Origin: Xenorhabdus lircayensis
Lineage (GTDB): Bacteria > Pseudomonadota > Gammaproteobacteria > Enterobacterales > Enterobacteriaceae
Direction of reading: 5' to 3'
DNA length: 64,000 nt
Assembly: GCF_016306625.1 (NCBI RefSeq)
Contig: NZ_JACOII010000011.1
Coordinates: 62,001-126,000 of the forward strand
Every line of letters starts with the position of its first letter. Within the stretch, counting starts at the first letter, position 1. Made by a program: the position numbers and the translations under genes. The notes below the pieces were generated by a model that was not told the DNA's origin, did not search any database, and saw only the letters and a program-made list of their open reading frames with translations. Shown here piece by piece: positions 19,622 to 30,300 of this stretch.

Positions 19622-19687
19622 TTTTACATTACTCCCCTACATCCCTGTATTTTATTTATAAAAATTCGCTAAAAATCGTTAAGGAGT

Positions 19688-20716
19688 TTATTTCAGTGTC
19701 AGTTTGGCAGCAGTGCCTTTCTTAATAAAGGTACTCAGATCCACGGGTTTTCCTTGGAACTGAACCTGAACCCGAGAAGGCGCACCAATATTCAGTGAGT
19801 AAGACAATGCACCAGAAAGATTCAGGTTATCACCTTTATTTTTCGTGCCACTGAACAGTATCTTACCTTTGACATCTTTGATTTCTAACCAACATCTCCC
19901 GTTGAAATTCATCACCAGCTCATTGCTACTCACGGCACTGATATTATTCACATCAGCTGATGATGCGCTCACGACAGCATTCTCCGTGCCTGTACTGGTG
20001 GCAGCAGTCGTGTTTTCTGGGGTCGCATTTGTTGCCGTAGCCGCTGGCGCACTGGAAGAGCCTGGAGCATTGCTATTTACCCCCGTTCTATTCGCTTGTG
20101 CCGCCTGTGCTGAAGATGTATGGTCTTGAGAAATTTGGTCTTGAGAAATTTGGCCTTGAGCAGCCGCTACGGATTGATTTTCGTTAAGGGGTGTGGATGA
20201 ATTATCCATCACTGTTGTTGAGGCACCCAAATCATTTTCAGCACCTTGTACCTGAGCACTCTGGACGCTAGATTGTGCTGCCATTGAGGACAATTCTGTT
20301 TGTTGGGCTTTGTAGTTCTGCCACCACCATAACCCCGTCATTCCCAATAGAGCAATGATAACAGCCCATGTTATTTTCATTAACCAGCCATCACGCTTCT
20401 TGTGTATTTTTCCCGCTGAAAAGCTTTGCATTGGGGAAACTATTATGGTTTTGGCAGGCATTTGTTTGTCTAAAACGCTTAAGATTTCAGATTCAGGCAC
20501 TTGAACCAGTTTTGCATAAGCACGAATATATCCACGAAAGAATGTCGGGGTGATATTTGACGGGATATTATCTTCTTCAATATCACGAACAGTGGACAGT
20601 TTAAGACACAAGCGGTCTGCCACAATTTGCTGAGAAAGCTCAAGTTTTTCACGAGCTTGACGCAGAATCTGACCTGCTGTCAGATTGGCTTCTTCTGGGT
20701 AAGTTTCAGTCTTCAT
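19688..20716 (-). CDS. rodZ: Cytoskeleton protein RodZ
   Basis: A 342-residue bitopic membrane protein that links MreB to the cell-wall elongation machinery. An XRE-like helix-turn-helix domain covers about residues 13-85, a basic segment (HKKRDGW) precedes a transmembrane helix at 112-132, and a long Ser/Thr/Ala/Gln-rich periplasmic linker leads to a C-terminal beta domain (about 265-342). The linker holds a small tandem repeat, [11 protein letters not shown]. Gene order rlmN, rodZ, ispG matches Escherichia. Confidence 0.95.
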   Translation of the reverse strand: MKTETYPEEANLTAGQILRQAREKLELSQQIVADRLCLKLSTVRDIEEDNIPSNITPTFFRGYIRAYAKLVQVPESEILSVLDKQMPAKTIIVSPMQSFSAGKIHKKRDGWLMKITWAVIIALLGMTGLWWWQNYKAQQTELSSMAAQSSVQSAQVQGAENDLGASTTVMDNSSTPLNENQSVAAAQGQISQDQISQDHTSSAQAAQANRTGVNSNAPGSSSAPAATATNATPENTTAATSTGTENAVVSASSADVNNISAVSSNELVMNFNGRCWLEIKDVKGKILFSGTKNKGDNLNLSGALSYSLNIGAPSRVQVQFQGKPVDLSTFIKKGTAAKLTLK

Positions 20717-20830
20717 TAGCTAGGGACACTGGTACTGTTCTGGGTTAAAGAATTTACGCAAATTAATTTAATAGAGCATATAACTTAATTTGTGTAGCGA
20801 AATCATCTCATCTGCGTCGAGCGCAGGAAA

Positions 20831-21250
20831 TCATCTATCACAAGTGTAGCGGCTTATATTGCTTTCCATACTTCCTGTGACCAATTTTTCAACTTCTTCA
20901 TACTGCTTTTGTTCACAGAGAAAAGCATGGTAATGACGTACTACATTATCATTTCCTGCCGCATACTGCATGGCCATTCTATAATGCTGGCTGGCGGTTT
21001 CCGGCCGACCCGCATATTGTTCATGCAGGGCCATACCTAAATGAGCCTCTGGATGACGAGGTTCTGCCAGCAAAACCCTCTCAAAATGATACTTGGCAGC
21101 CGGTAAATTCCGCTCAACCAAATAGGCCTTCCCTAGCTGCAATCGTGTACCTATGGCAACGACCTGATGAGTGCGATGCGTTGAACGTTCCACGCAACCC
21201 GTTAACAGACCAAAACAAACTATAGACCAAATTATTGATTTCCGTATCAT
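20831..21250 (-). CDS. Short PilW/PilF-like TPR lipoprotein
   Basis: 139 residues. A lipoprotein signal peptide ends in GLLTGC (Cys19), and the mature part holds about two to three TPR repeats (LGKAYLVERNLPAAKYHFERVL, PEAHLGMALHEQYAGRPETA). The position between rlmN and rodZ is that of pilW/pilF in Yersinia and other relatives, where the protein is around 250 residues with six TPRs and supports type IV pilus secretin assembly. This copy stops after the third repeat, at HAFLCEQKQYEEVEKLV and a short tail, so it is a truncated or reduced version. Whether it still functions is unknown. Confidence 0.65.
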   Translation of the reverse strand: MIRKSIIWSIVCFGLLTGCVERSTHRTHQVVAIGTRLQLGKAYLVERNLPAAKYHFERVLLAEPRHPEAHLGMALHEQYAGRPETASQHYRMAMQYAAGNDNVVRHYHAFLCEQKQYEEVEKLVTGSMESNISRYTCDR

Positions 21251-21321
21251 ACCATTTTCATTTATAAGGATTTATCAAACTTCGCCAGATTTTTAGCCAT
21301 TAATCAATATTAAACAAAAAA

Positions 21322-22500
21322 TTAGACTGTTTTTACCTGAATAGGTTCACCTACCAGACGTTTTTTCAGTGTCCGTTTTGTTCTATCAATCACATCGCCA
21401 GCAAGCTGTCCACATGCAGCATCAATGTCATCCCCTCTCGTTTTACGCACGATGGTTGTGAAGCCATATTCCATCAGAACTTTGGAAAAACGATCGATTC
21501 GGCTGTTGGAGCTACGCCCATAAGGTGCTCCCGGGAACGGATTCCACGGAATTAGGTTGATCTTGCTCGGGGTATCTTTCAGGCATTCCGCCAATTGATG
21601 AGCCTGTTCAACGCTATCATTAACGTGATCAAGCATCACATATTCCACCGTGACACGCCCCTGATTAGCATTGGATTTTGCCAGGTAACGACGTACTCCC
21701 GCCAAGAACTCTTCAATGTTGTATTTGCGGTTAATTGGCACGATGTCGTCACGGACATCATCGGTAGGGGCATGCAGGGAAATTGCCAGTGCAACGTCAA
21801 TCATATCACCCAGTTTATCCAGTGCAGGAACGACACCAGACGTTGACAATGTCACACGACGTTTTGACAGACCAAAACCGAAATCATCCATCATGATTTC
21901 CATTGCCGGCACAACATTGTTCAAATTGAGTAATGGTTCTCCCATTCCCATCATCACCACGTTAGTGATGGGACGACGCCCACTGGATTTCAGCGAGCCT
22001 ATAATCTTAGCGGCACGCCAGACCTGACCAATAATTTCAGATACCCGCAGGTTACGGTTAAAGCCCTGTTGAGCAGTAGAACAGAATTTACACTCTAAAG
22101 CACATCCCACCTGAGATGAAACACACAGTGTCGCGCGCTCATCTTCTGGGATATAAACCGTTTCAACCTGTTGGTCACCAACCGTAATCGCCCATTTGAT
22201 AGTGCCATCAGAGGAACGTTGCTCTTCTGCAACTTCCGGTGCTTTGATTTCAGCAACTTGTTGCAATTTCGCCCTGAGCACTTTGTTGATATCTGTCATC
22301 TGCTCAAAGTCGTCGTAGCAATAATGGTAAATCCATTTCATGACCTGATCGGCACGAAAAGGTTTTTCTCCCATATCGACAAAAAATTGACGCATTTGTT
22401 TACGACTAAGATCGAGCAGATTGATTTTACCGTTTTTCTTTTCAGGCGTGACAGATACGGCGGAGGTTGAAGGTGGTACGGTTTCGTTAAGTTGGGACAT
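21322..22500 (-). CDS. rlmN: 23S rRNA/tRNA adenine-C2 methyltransferase RlmN
   Basis: A 392-residue radical SAM enzyme that methylates A2503 of 23S rRNA and A37 of some tRNAs. The cluster motif is CxxxCxxC at Cys133, Cys137 and Cys140 ([11 protein letters not shown]), and the methyl-carrier cysteine is Cys363 (DIDAACGQL). The N-terminus is about eight residues longer than in Escherichia. It follows ndk and precedes the pilW-like gene. Confidence 0.97.
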   Translation of the reverse strand: MSQLNETVPPSTSAVSVTPEKKNGKINLLDLSRKQMRQFFVDMGEKPFRADQVMKWIYHYCYDDFEQMTDINKVLRAKLQQVAEIKAPEVAEEQRSSDGTIKWAITVGDQQVETVYIPEDERATLCVSSQVGCALECKFCSTAQQGFNRNLRVSEIIGQVWRAAKIIGSLKSSGRRPITNVVMMGMGEPLLNLNNVVPAMEIMMDDFGFGLSKRRVTLSTSGVVPALDKLGDMIDVALAISLHAPTDDVRDDIVPINRKYNIEEFLAGVRRYLAKSNANQGRVTVEYVMLDHVNDSVEQAHQLAECLKDTPSKINLIPWNPFPGAPYGRSSNSRIDRFSKVLMEYGFTTIVRKTRGDDIDAACGQLAGDVIDRTKRTLKKRLVGEPIQVKTV

Positions 22501-22664
22501 TATTACATCGCCTCGTTGTTACACTTTCGGCTCTGCGCTGATTTCATTTCAGCACTAAGTTTTCATGCGGTGACTGCCAGTTCAATGCTCATTGCAGCAA
22601 TATCGAGTTCCGGCAATATAAAATGCCAGCGATATATTGAATGAACATTGAAATAAAATAATAA

Positions 22665-22694
22665 ACGCCCCACTAAATCAAATTAGTGGGGCGT
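22665..22694 (-). terminator. Rho-independent terminator after ndk
   Basis: Perfect 12-bp stem (ACGCCCCACTAA and complement), 6-base loop; the minus strand continues TTATTATTTTATTT. Confidence 0.85.
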
Positions 22695-22741
22695 GCCATT
22701 GTACAAACTTTACTGTTTAGATGCTACGAGTAACTGAAGGA

Positions 22742-23170
22742 TCAGTAGCGAGGGAAAACCTCATCATCACTGAAAAAGTAAGCGATTTCACGGTTTGCAG
22801 ATTCAATGGAGTCTGAACCGTGGACAGCATTTTCAGTAAAGCTGTCTGCATAGTCTGCACGCAGAGTACCGGCCAGCGCGTTATCAGGGTTGGTTGCGCC
22901 CATCAGATCACGGTGACGCTGAACGGCATTTTCACCTTCCAGAACCTGCACCATAATTGGGCCAGAGGTCATGAACTCCACCAGACCATCAAAGAAAGGA
23001 CGGCCTTTGTGTTCAGCATAAAAACCTTCCGCTTGTTCGCGAGTCAAATGCAGCATTTTGGCCGCGATGATTTTAAACTCTGCGCTTTCAAAACGGGCAT
23101 AGATAGAACCGATAACATCTTTCTTCACTGCGTTGGGCTTAATAATGGAAAAAGTACGTTCAATTGTCAT
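22742..23170 (-). CDS. ndk: Nucleoside diphosphate kinase
   Basis: A 142-residue enzyme that transfers phosphate from NTPs to NDPs. It starts [17 protein letters not shown] and has the phosphorylated histidine His117 in ENAVHGSDS. Monocistronic, with its own terminator. Confidence 0.98.
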   Translation of the reverse strand: MTIERTFSIIKPNAVKKDVIGSIYARFESAEFKIIAAKMLHLTREQAEGFYAEHKGRPFFDGLVEFMTSGPIMVQVLEGENAVQRHRDLMGATNPDNALAGTLRADYADSFTENAVHGSDSIESANREIAYFFSDDEVFPRY

Positions 23171-23580
23171 TCGATAACCTCTTTGGCACTTTCAGAGATG
23201 ATTCATTTTAATTTTTATGCTCCTAAGCAAAACTGAGGAGCAAATCTATCCTGTACCTGACAGGAATAAAAATAGGCGTTGATTATAGGAGGAGACTTTC
23301 TGCTTGCCTACAAAAAACATAACATTTTATTAAAACTTTCTTAGCGAAAATCATCATTTTTTAGCATAAATCACATTTTCGCTCCGTTACACACGGCAAG
23401 ATAATCTAAATTAAACTGATTTACTGATATCCAGCCTGAATACTGGAGTAAATATCTTCACTGTCAGTTCATTCTCTCTTGCCCCGTTAATTTTATAAAA
23501 TAATGCCCGCTCAGGCGATTAAATCCCAAACAGGCATTCTGACCAAGATCATTGAATTGACGTTTTTAACCTATTATCAA
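23171..23580. other. Spacer upstream of ndk
   Basis: About 410 bases with the ndk promoter region and no supportable gene. Short hairpins are visible (for example AATGCC with GGCATT at about 23500-23540), none with a convincing tail. Confidence 0.4.
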
Positions 23581-23907
23581 TTATAAAACCGTCTCTGTTA
23601 CGCATTGAATAAAAGGTTTAACCTCTTCAGTTCTTTTCTTGTTTAGTGGCTGCTTAGTTTCATCAGACACTTCAAACTTCCCTGTGAATTGCTTCTTGGC
23701 ATTTTGAGTCGTTTTATCAGATGAACCAATAATGCTGATGGTATATTTGTGTCCTGCGGGTAATAAATCGGTACACTTTCTCAATGTTCCCTGATGAGAA
23801 GATTTTTGATTGGCTATTTTATGATTAACGCCTGTCGCTGATGTTGCAGCAAGCGCAGCAGGAATATAAAATGCGCCCAGCAGCAAAGCATATAAAACAT
23901 TTTTCAT
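23581..23907 (-). CDS. Small secreted protein of unknown function
   Basis: 108 residues. It has a clear Sec signal peptide (LLLGAFYIPAALA, cleavage near residue 21), a lysine/threonine-rich mature part and two cysteines (Cys45 and Cys102) that could form a disulfide in the periplasm. The ATG has an excellent ribosome site (GAGGAAAAGCG). No family recognised. Confidence 0.65.
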   Translation of the reverse strand: MKNVLYALLLGAFYIPAALAATSATGVNHKIANQKSSHQGTLRKCTDLLPAGHKYTISIIGSSDKTTQNAKKQFTGKFEVSDETKQPLNKKRTEEVKPFIQCVTETVL

Positions 23908-24000
23908 CGCTTTTCCTCACTGATTACGTTGAATTAACAACCTACACAATTTACTAACACTATTTATTAATACTATTTGCCAATATAATTAATGATTGAA

Positions 24001-24017
24001 TGACTGACTGACTGACT
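24001..24017. repeat. TGAC tetranucleotide tandem repeat
   Basis: Four consecutive TGAC units, touching the stop codon of the HTH gene. Length changes would hardly alter the protein because the stop is at the repeat's edge. Confidence 0.7.
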
Positions 24018-24222
24018 AATCATCTTTGAATTCCAATATATCTCCAGGCTGGCAATCCAAATATTGGCAGATAGCATTCAGAGTAGAAAATCTAATTCCC
24101 TTAATTTTTCCTGTTTTCAGCAGAGAAAGATTCTGTTCTGTAATACCAATGGCCTGTGCTAAATATTTGGATTTAACCTTCCGTTTCGCCATAATCACAT
24201 CCAGATTCATAAGAATTGCCAC
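24016..24222 (-). CDS. Small XRE-family transcriptional regulator
   Basis: 68 residues, almost only a helix-turn-helix domain: KSKYLAQAIGITEQNLSLLKTGKIKGIRFSTL with the C-terminal QYLDCQPGDILEF typical of YozG/HipB-like small XRE regulators. The likely start is GTG at 24222, preceded by AGGGAGATACC. It lies 9 nt after a DUF2975 membrane protein gene; the two form a frequent two-gene unit in which the regulator probably controls its own operon. The signal sensed is unknown. Confidence 0.85.
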   Translation of the reverse strand: MAILMNLDVIMAKRKVKSKYLAQAIGITEQNLSLLKTGKIKGIRFSTLNAICQYLDCQPGDILEFKDD

Positions 24223-24231
24223 GGTATCTCC

Positions 24232-24795
24232 CTATATAATGCTCTGATTTTCGTCGTACATATCACATGCTTGGTAGAGAATACGCGAAATGATAGCCAG
24301 GCAAACTGAAATAAAAATAGCGACAAAATGACCGGTGGTTAAACTCAATGTGATAAAACGTTCACCGGCTGGTGCGGACATTGTTAACCATACTGTTAAT
24401 AGAGGTTCGCAGAGAATATCTAAAACACTCCATAAAATTACACCCCAGCCTGCATACTCCAAATATTTAACGGTGTGCTTGGAAAAGTAATCACCTTTTC
24501 TATAATTGCCAAACAATCGGTGAAAAGCCCAGAAACTACCAATCAACGATAATAGCGGGATCGTCGATATCAATATCCCTCCGGTTAATGTCCACGCACA
24601 AAGCGTATTCTTATCAATGTGAGATAATATTCTTTCAGTTAGCGAAAAACCCAGCCCATATTTTTCTAAAATTAATTTTGGTTCCAGCCAACTAAGAATA
24701 TTAATAGCCACCATGATGACGATAATTAACAACGATAATTTAGACATCACCAAACTGAGTGTCGTCATTCTTGTGAGTTTTGCAGAGTGCATCAT
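24232..24795 (-). CDS. DUF2975 family membrane protein
   Basis: 187 residues with four predicted transmembrane helices (near 15-37, 67-90, 112-135, 150-172) and the family motif FGNYRKGDYFS between helices 2 and 3. Function unknown. It begins with two consecutive ATG codons at 24795 and 24792; no strong ribosome site is visible. Co-transcribed with the downstream XRE regulator. Confidence 0.8.
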   Translation of the reverse strand: MMHSAKLTRMTTLSLVMSKLSLLIIVIMVAINILSWLEPKLILEKYGLGFSLTERILSHIDKNTLCAWTLTGGILISTIPLLSLIGSFWAFHRLFGNYRKGDYFSKHTVKYLEYAGWGVILWSVLDILCEPLLTVWLTMSAPAGERFITLSLTTGHFVAIFISVCLAIISRILYQACDMYDENQSII

Positions 24796-24970
24796 GCTTA
24801 TGGCCCATGATTAAACATGAACGAATTATAGACAAAAATTACTGTAAAACAATAATTTTTATTCGCAAAACATTAATTTAACTGCATGCGGAAACAAAAA
24901 ACATGGATAATACCCTGTTTTTTTAATGAAATACCCTACATTCCTTATCTTTTAAGTTGCAGTGAATGAA

Positions 24971-27319
24971 TCACTTCAACACAAAATTGATTGAGCTGAT
25001 TTGCCCACTCAAATCCAAAACACTGAGCTGATATTTTCCCGGTTGTGATAACGTTTTGACCCACGATTGGTTATTTTCTGTGACGGCAATTTGTTCACCA
25101 TCCAAAAACCACCATTGCTTACCACTGCCTCCTTGTGTTGTTATCCGTAAGTCCAAAGCCCTTTTACCCAGGATCCGCTTCAACACTTCCCCTTCACGAA
25201 CTCCAACAATCAACAGTGGTGCCTCATCCATTTTCATAGGTGGACATTGGTGATTAATGGGAGGAAGTCGATTTGCCCGCCGTTCTTTGGCGGGTAACCA
25301 TGCTTCTAACGTAATTGGCCACAAACTCACCGTTTCAGGCTGGGCATCGGGACAATCAGGGGCAACACGCAGGCCATTTTTATCCAGCCATATCCGTTCG
25401 TTGATCCCTGAAATACCTTCCTGCCCCACAGCAGATAATGTCGGAGGAATAGTATTATCCAGAATCCAGCTCAAGTGACGCTGGCGGCAATTATTGATTT
25501 CTTGAGGAAGGCTTTCTTGGGGAAGAACAGTCCCACTTGGCCAGCAAATGGTTGCCTGACTGACACTGGCTGGTCGCGGATCAACAGGAATACGCATTGA
25601 GCTATAACGTAAGTTTTCCATCAACAATCCGTTGATTTGATTCATGATCGGGATCGCAGTGGCATAACCAAATTGCCCGACAACAGGGGTTCCATCTGGT
25701 CGGCCAACCCAAACGCCTATGGTATAACGGGCGTTCAAACCAATCGCCCACGCATCACGATAACCGTAACTTGTGCCTGTTTTCCACGCCAAGGGGACTC
25801 CAGCAGGTAAAATATTATCGGGTTGAGGACGCCCTTCTCCGGCCATGATCCTTCTGACTATCCAAGCTGATCCAGCAGAAAACAATTGCCTGTCTCGCAC
25901 TTTCTGCTGGGGTGTAAAACGCAATGGAGATGCTTTTCCCTGACGGGCAAAAGCGCTATAAGCCGCAACCAGCTCATCCATACGTGCGGCAGTTCCTCCC
26001 AAGATAAGGGATAAATTGGGTTCACTGCCTAACGGAAAACGTAGCCCCGTTCCCACATTGCGTAAATTGGCGGTAAATCTCTTGGCACCATAGGCTTCAA
26101 GAAGCTGTACTGCCGGCAGATTCAACGATCTTACCAACGCTTCACTAGTACTCACTGGCCCATTAAAGCCGCTGTCAAAATTACCCGGACGATAATCATT
26201 AAAACGACGGGGAACATCCTGCAATAAGGATTCACCATGAATTAACCCATCATCTAACGCCATCGCATACAGGAAAGGTTTAAGTGTGGAGCCGGGCGAA
26301 CGCCATGCGCTTATCATATCCACGTGCCCAAAACGGCTGTCATCCTGAAAATCTACAGAACCAATGTAAGCTTTGACGGACATGTCAGTGTGATCACCAA
26401 CCAACACCCCAATCGATGTTTTGGCCGCCAATTGGTACTTCCAATTGAGAACCATATCTTCCAGTTGACGCTGTAAACCAGTATCAATAGTTGTCTGGAT
26501 CACTTCCTGCTGATTTTCATTCGCCATTCGCCTTGCCAATAATGGCGCAAGATGAGGAACCTGACGTGGAGCAAACCATAAACTTTCTTCTTTGATATCA
26601 GCGACTTTTTTCTCCGACCAAACGTTATACCGCACCAATCGCTGCAATACTTTGTCACGAGCCGCCTGTGCCCGCTCTGGATAACGATCTGGCCGTAATC
26701 GGCTGGGAGCTTGTGGCAATACAGCCAATAATGCTGCTTCACCGGACGAAAGTTCGGACGGCGATTTCCCCAGATAAGCCCAACTTGCTGCTCCAATACC
26801 TTGTAATGTGCCACCAAATGGCGCACGGTTCAGATACATCTCCAAAATTTCATCTTTTGAATAATGCCATTCCAGTTGTAGCGTGCGCCAAATTTGTTTG
26901 AATTTTCCCGAGAAAGTACGTGGATGTGGATCAATCAATCGGGCGACTTGCATGGAAATAGTACTGCCCCCTGACACTATTTTTCCTGCACGAATATCCT
27001 GCCATGCTGCTCTTAGCAGGGAGACAGGGTTAATGCCGGGATGCCTGTAAAACCAACGATCTTCATAGGTCAGTAATGCCTGAAGGTATTCAGGGGAAAC
27101 GTGATCTAAAGTGACGGGATAACGCCAGATCCCCTCGCTGTCAGCAAAACGCCACAATGGTGAACCATCAGCCCCCACCACCACACGCGCCATTTTGACG
27201 TTATGCATTGGCAACGGCCAGATTTTATCTGCCAACCACATTGCGGCGGGGAGCGCCAACAAAATAGCCAAAGTCATCGTCAAAATAAGCAGATAAATGC
27301 GGGAGGACAATCTTCTCAT
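24971..27319 (-). CDS. pbpC: Penicillin-binding protein 1C
   Basis: 782 residues, near the 770 of Escherichia. A signal anchor is at residues 8-30. The glycosyltransferase domain has the catalytic Glu86 in TYEDRWFYRHPGINP; the transpeptidase domain has STLK (Ser344), SLN (398-400) and KTGTS (513-517). A BiPBP_C beta domain closes the protein. It lies downstream of yfhM, a pairing seen widely: PBP1C is proposed to repair the wall where the macroglobulin-like protein has trapped proteases. Confidence 0.96.
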   Translation of the reverse strand: MRRLSSRIYLLILTMTLAILLALPAAMWLADKIWPLPMHNVKMARVVVGADGSPLWRFADSEGIWRYPVTLDHVSPEYLQALLTYEDRWFYRHPGINPVSLLRAAWQDIRAGKIVSGGSTISMQVARLIDPHPRTFSGKFKQIWRTLQLEWHYSKDEILEMYLNRAPFGGTLQGIGAASWAYLGKSPSELSSGEAALLAVLPQAPSRLRPDRYPERAQAARDKVLQRLVRYNVWSEKKVADIKEESLWFAPRQVPHLAPLLARRMANENQQEVIQTTIDTGLQRQLEDMVLNWKYQLAAKTSIGVLVGDHTDMSVKAYIGSVDFQDDSRFGHVDMISAWRSPGSTLKPFLYAMALDDGLIHGESLLQDVPRRFNDYRPGNFDSGFNGPVSTSEALVRSLNLPAVQLLEAYGAKRFTANLRNVGTGLRFPLGSEPNLSLILGGTAARMDELVAAYSAFARQGKASPLRFTPQQKVRDRQLFSAGSAWIVRRIMAGEGRPQPDNILPAGVPLAWKTGTSYGYRDAWAIGLNARYTIGVWVGRPDGTPVVGQFGYATAIPIMNQINGLLMENLRYSSMRIPVDPRPASVSQATICWPSGTVLPQESLPQEINNCRQRHLSWILDNTIPPTLSAVGQEGISGINERIWLDKNGLRVAPDCPDAQPETVSLWPITLEAWLPAKERRANRLPPINHQCPPMKMDEAPLLIVGVREGEVLKRILGKRALDLRITTQGGSGKQWWFLDGEQIAVTENNQSWVKTLSQPGKYQLSVLDLSGQISSINFVLK

Positions 27320-27342
27320 TAAAAACAGTACCCGAAAGGAAT

Positions 27343-27368
27343 AGCCCCCATCTTCAATGATGGGGGCT
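27343..27368 (-). terminator. Hairpin between yfhM and pbpC
   Basis: Perfect 10-bp stem AGCCCCCATC and complement, 6-base loop. The minus-strand tail is ATTCCTTTC, a poor T run, so partial read-through from yfhM into pbpC is likely. Confidence 0.5.
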
Positions 27369-27376
27369 GATGATGA

Positions 27377-30300
27377 TTAACGGACAACTTCCAGTTCTGC
27401 GTTGGTTTCACCCACTGCACGCCAATCAGGGACATACATGGATTCAACCTGTGGTGCAGGCACTTGATAAACTCCTGGTGCAACCGCACGAGCCAAATAT
27501 AGCAATGTCACTGATTTATAAGGCGGAACAGCAACAGCGGCAACAAAGCGATCATCACGGTATTCAATGTGACGTATATCTGCCTGTTGCATTTCCGCAA
27601 TAAAATCTTGCAAACCCGTCGCACTTTCACTCAGGCTGGCACTGCTAGCTGCCAGATTCTGGTTCTCAATTTCCAATCCGGCTGGCAGTAAATCGACTAC
27701 CAGTGCATCTGGCACTGAATGGGTCGCTCTGACCTCCAACTTCACAACGACCATCTCACCGCTTTTCATGCGCTCGATGTAGGCTAAGTTCCCTTCCAAA
27801 TCAAGGTAAGTGCGCTTAATTTTCAGAACGTTTGAGTAAGGATCAGGTGTATTCAGTGGATAACCCACCACATTCAAGCGTGAATACAGGGTACTGTTAC
27901 CACGATTACTGATATCTACACCTTTCGAAAGCTGATTTGCCGTTAATGTCTCGGTCAATGCACGGTCATGGTTAAGTGGTGGCATTTGCTCATTAATCGC
28001 AGCTTTCCACGATTGTTCGGCCGCACTGATAAAGTAACGTCCTGCCAAATAAAGCGAATTGCTTTCTTGTGTTGAGAAATAACTGCGAGTTGTCAGTTCA
28101 TTGGATAAATCAAACAATTTGTCGTCACGATCTTTCTGCAACATGTTGTGCTCTGTCAGCAGGGAAACTATCAATGCGTTATCACGGATAGTACTGCCAT
28201 AGTCACCCAATCCATAGCCAGGTTCGCGTGATTTATTCACCCCCAAATGAACGGCTTCGTTGCCACGGGTATTATCCCCCATCATTTTCAGTGCAATGCC
28301 CAACTGAACCAGAGACAAGCCACTTTCAGCCTGCGCCCGGCGTTCGTAGAGTTGTCTCAATCCACTCAACGGTGCTTTTTGCTGATTGGCCAAGGCCAAC
28401 CCTGCATAAGCTTGCACAGAAAATTGTGTTGCAGAACGTGAACCACTGTAGCGATCGCTAATGATGGTTTTATCCTGCAAGTAACGCAATAAACGGTTAT
28501 TGGCTGCTTTCAGGGCATCAACGGAAACGCTGTAACCTTGCTGAGTCGCACGGAACAGGAAATCTGTCGCATAAGCAGTCAACCAAAACTCTTCATCGCC
28601 ATTGCGGTTCCACAGTGAAAAGCCACCATCATGACGCTGCATACTCAACAGATGTGTAATCCCTGCATCAATTGCCGTTCGACGTTTTTCATCGTTTTGC
28701 GTATTGATGCCCAGTTTTTTCAATTCAGCTTCATTGGAATAGAGTGATGGATAAAGCCCGCTCACCGTTTGCTCCAGACAACCATAGGGATAAGCATACA
28801 ATTCACGGATATAACGTGCGATTTGCAATGGCGGCCTACTGGTCAGCAATAACTGACCTTCCAGTGTTTCTGGTGCCAATCCGGAAATGGCTGTCGGCGG
28901 TAACTGCCAATTTTGCCCTTGGTGGATCACATCAGCAAATTGAATGGTTTTAGCTGGATGTGCAGGACGAACGCCAATTTTCCAGCTATTTTTGTACTGT
29001 TTCAGATTTTCGTCAGGCAAGTTAAAACCATTAACAGTCAGGAATACTTCGCCCTGTCCAAATCCGTAATCCGCTTTGACAGGAATTTGAATCGTTGTCC
29101 GTTTTCCTTTTTCCAGTGTAAGTTTTTTGCTTTCCGCACCTTGTAATTTAATCAACCCCTCCGCCGCAAAATTCAGCGTCAGCACTTGCGGTTGTTCAGT
29201 CAAATTGGTGAGATCCAGCGACAGTTGGGATTGATCACCTCCCGCCATAAAGCGAGGTAATGACATTTGCGTAATGATTGGCGCTGCAACAATGATTTTG
29301 CGCTCGCTGTGACCAAATTCATCACCACTCCATGCCTGCGCCATCAGCCTGAGTTCTCCGTTGAAATCCGGAATCGGCAGGGTAATCTCACCTTCGCCAT
29401 TGGCGTTCAAGGTAATCGGCTTAGCTTGTTCTGCGATGATTTTGACTTCCGTCAGTGGTTTTTTACCACCCCGCTCAAGTGAGTTATCATTACCATCTCC
29501 CCCAAAGCGCAGATTCGCCTGACGCCCTTCAGCTTCGATCAGATGACCATAAACATCATATTGGTCAATGCTGTAACGTTTACGACCAAAGAAAGCGTCA
29601 TAAGGATCAGGAGTTTTAAAGTTAGTAATACTCAATACCCCTGTATCCACTGCTGAAAGCAGGACATAAACTTGTTTAGGAAGCTCTTGTCCCTGTTGAG
29701 GGGTGGCCTTGATTTTGACTGTCAGATCCTGATTCGGACGCATCTTATCAGGTGCATTTAAGGCCAAGTTCAGCTTACGCCCTTCATCCATCAGTGGCAG
29801 ATGTAATACACCAATCGCCCGTTTAGGCGTTGCCTGACGAGATTTATCTCCCGGACGCACGACAACGGCAGTGAGGTATAAATCATGGCGAGCCCATGCC
29901 TGATTTATTGGAACTTCGATATCCAGACTTTTTTCTGGTACGTCAATTTCCTGCCACCACAATGGACCATCACTGGATTCCACCAGCAAATAACCTTTAC
30001 CTTCTTGCGGTGCAACCATGTGCAATTTCACTTTCTCTCCCGGTTTATAGGCAGGTTTATCCAGTGATAATTTAACCTGATCTGGACGCACTGCACCCGT
30101 GCCTCCAGTATTGTCCTGCCATGAATAACCGGCCCAAAAATTCAGGCTAGTGACGAGCTGATTTTGTGGATTCACGACTTCAATGCGGTAAGAACCCCAA
30201 TCAACGGGGAAACTGACTTTGGCTGTACCGTTTTCCGCAATCTGGACACGTTCATCGGCCATTACCAAATCTTTCTGGTCATAACCTGAATCCCAACCAG

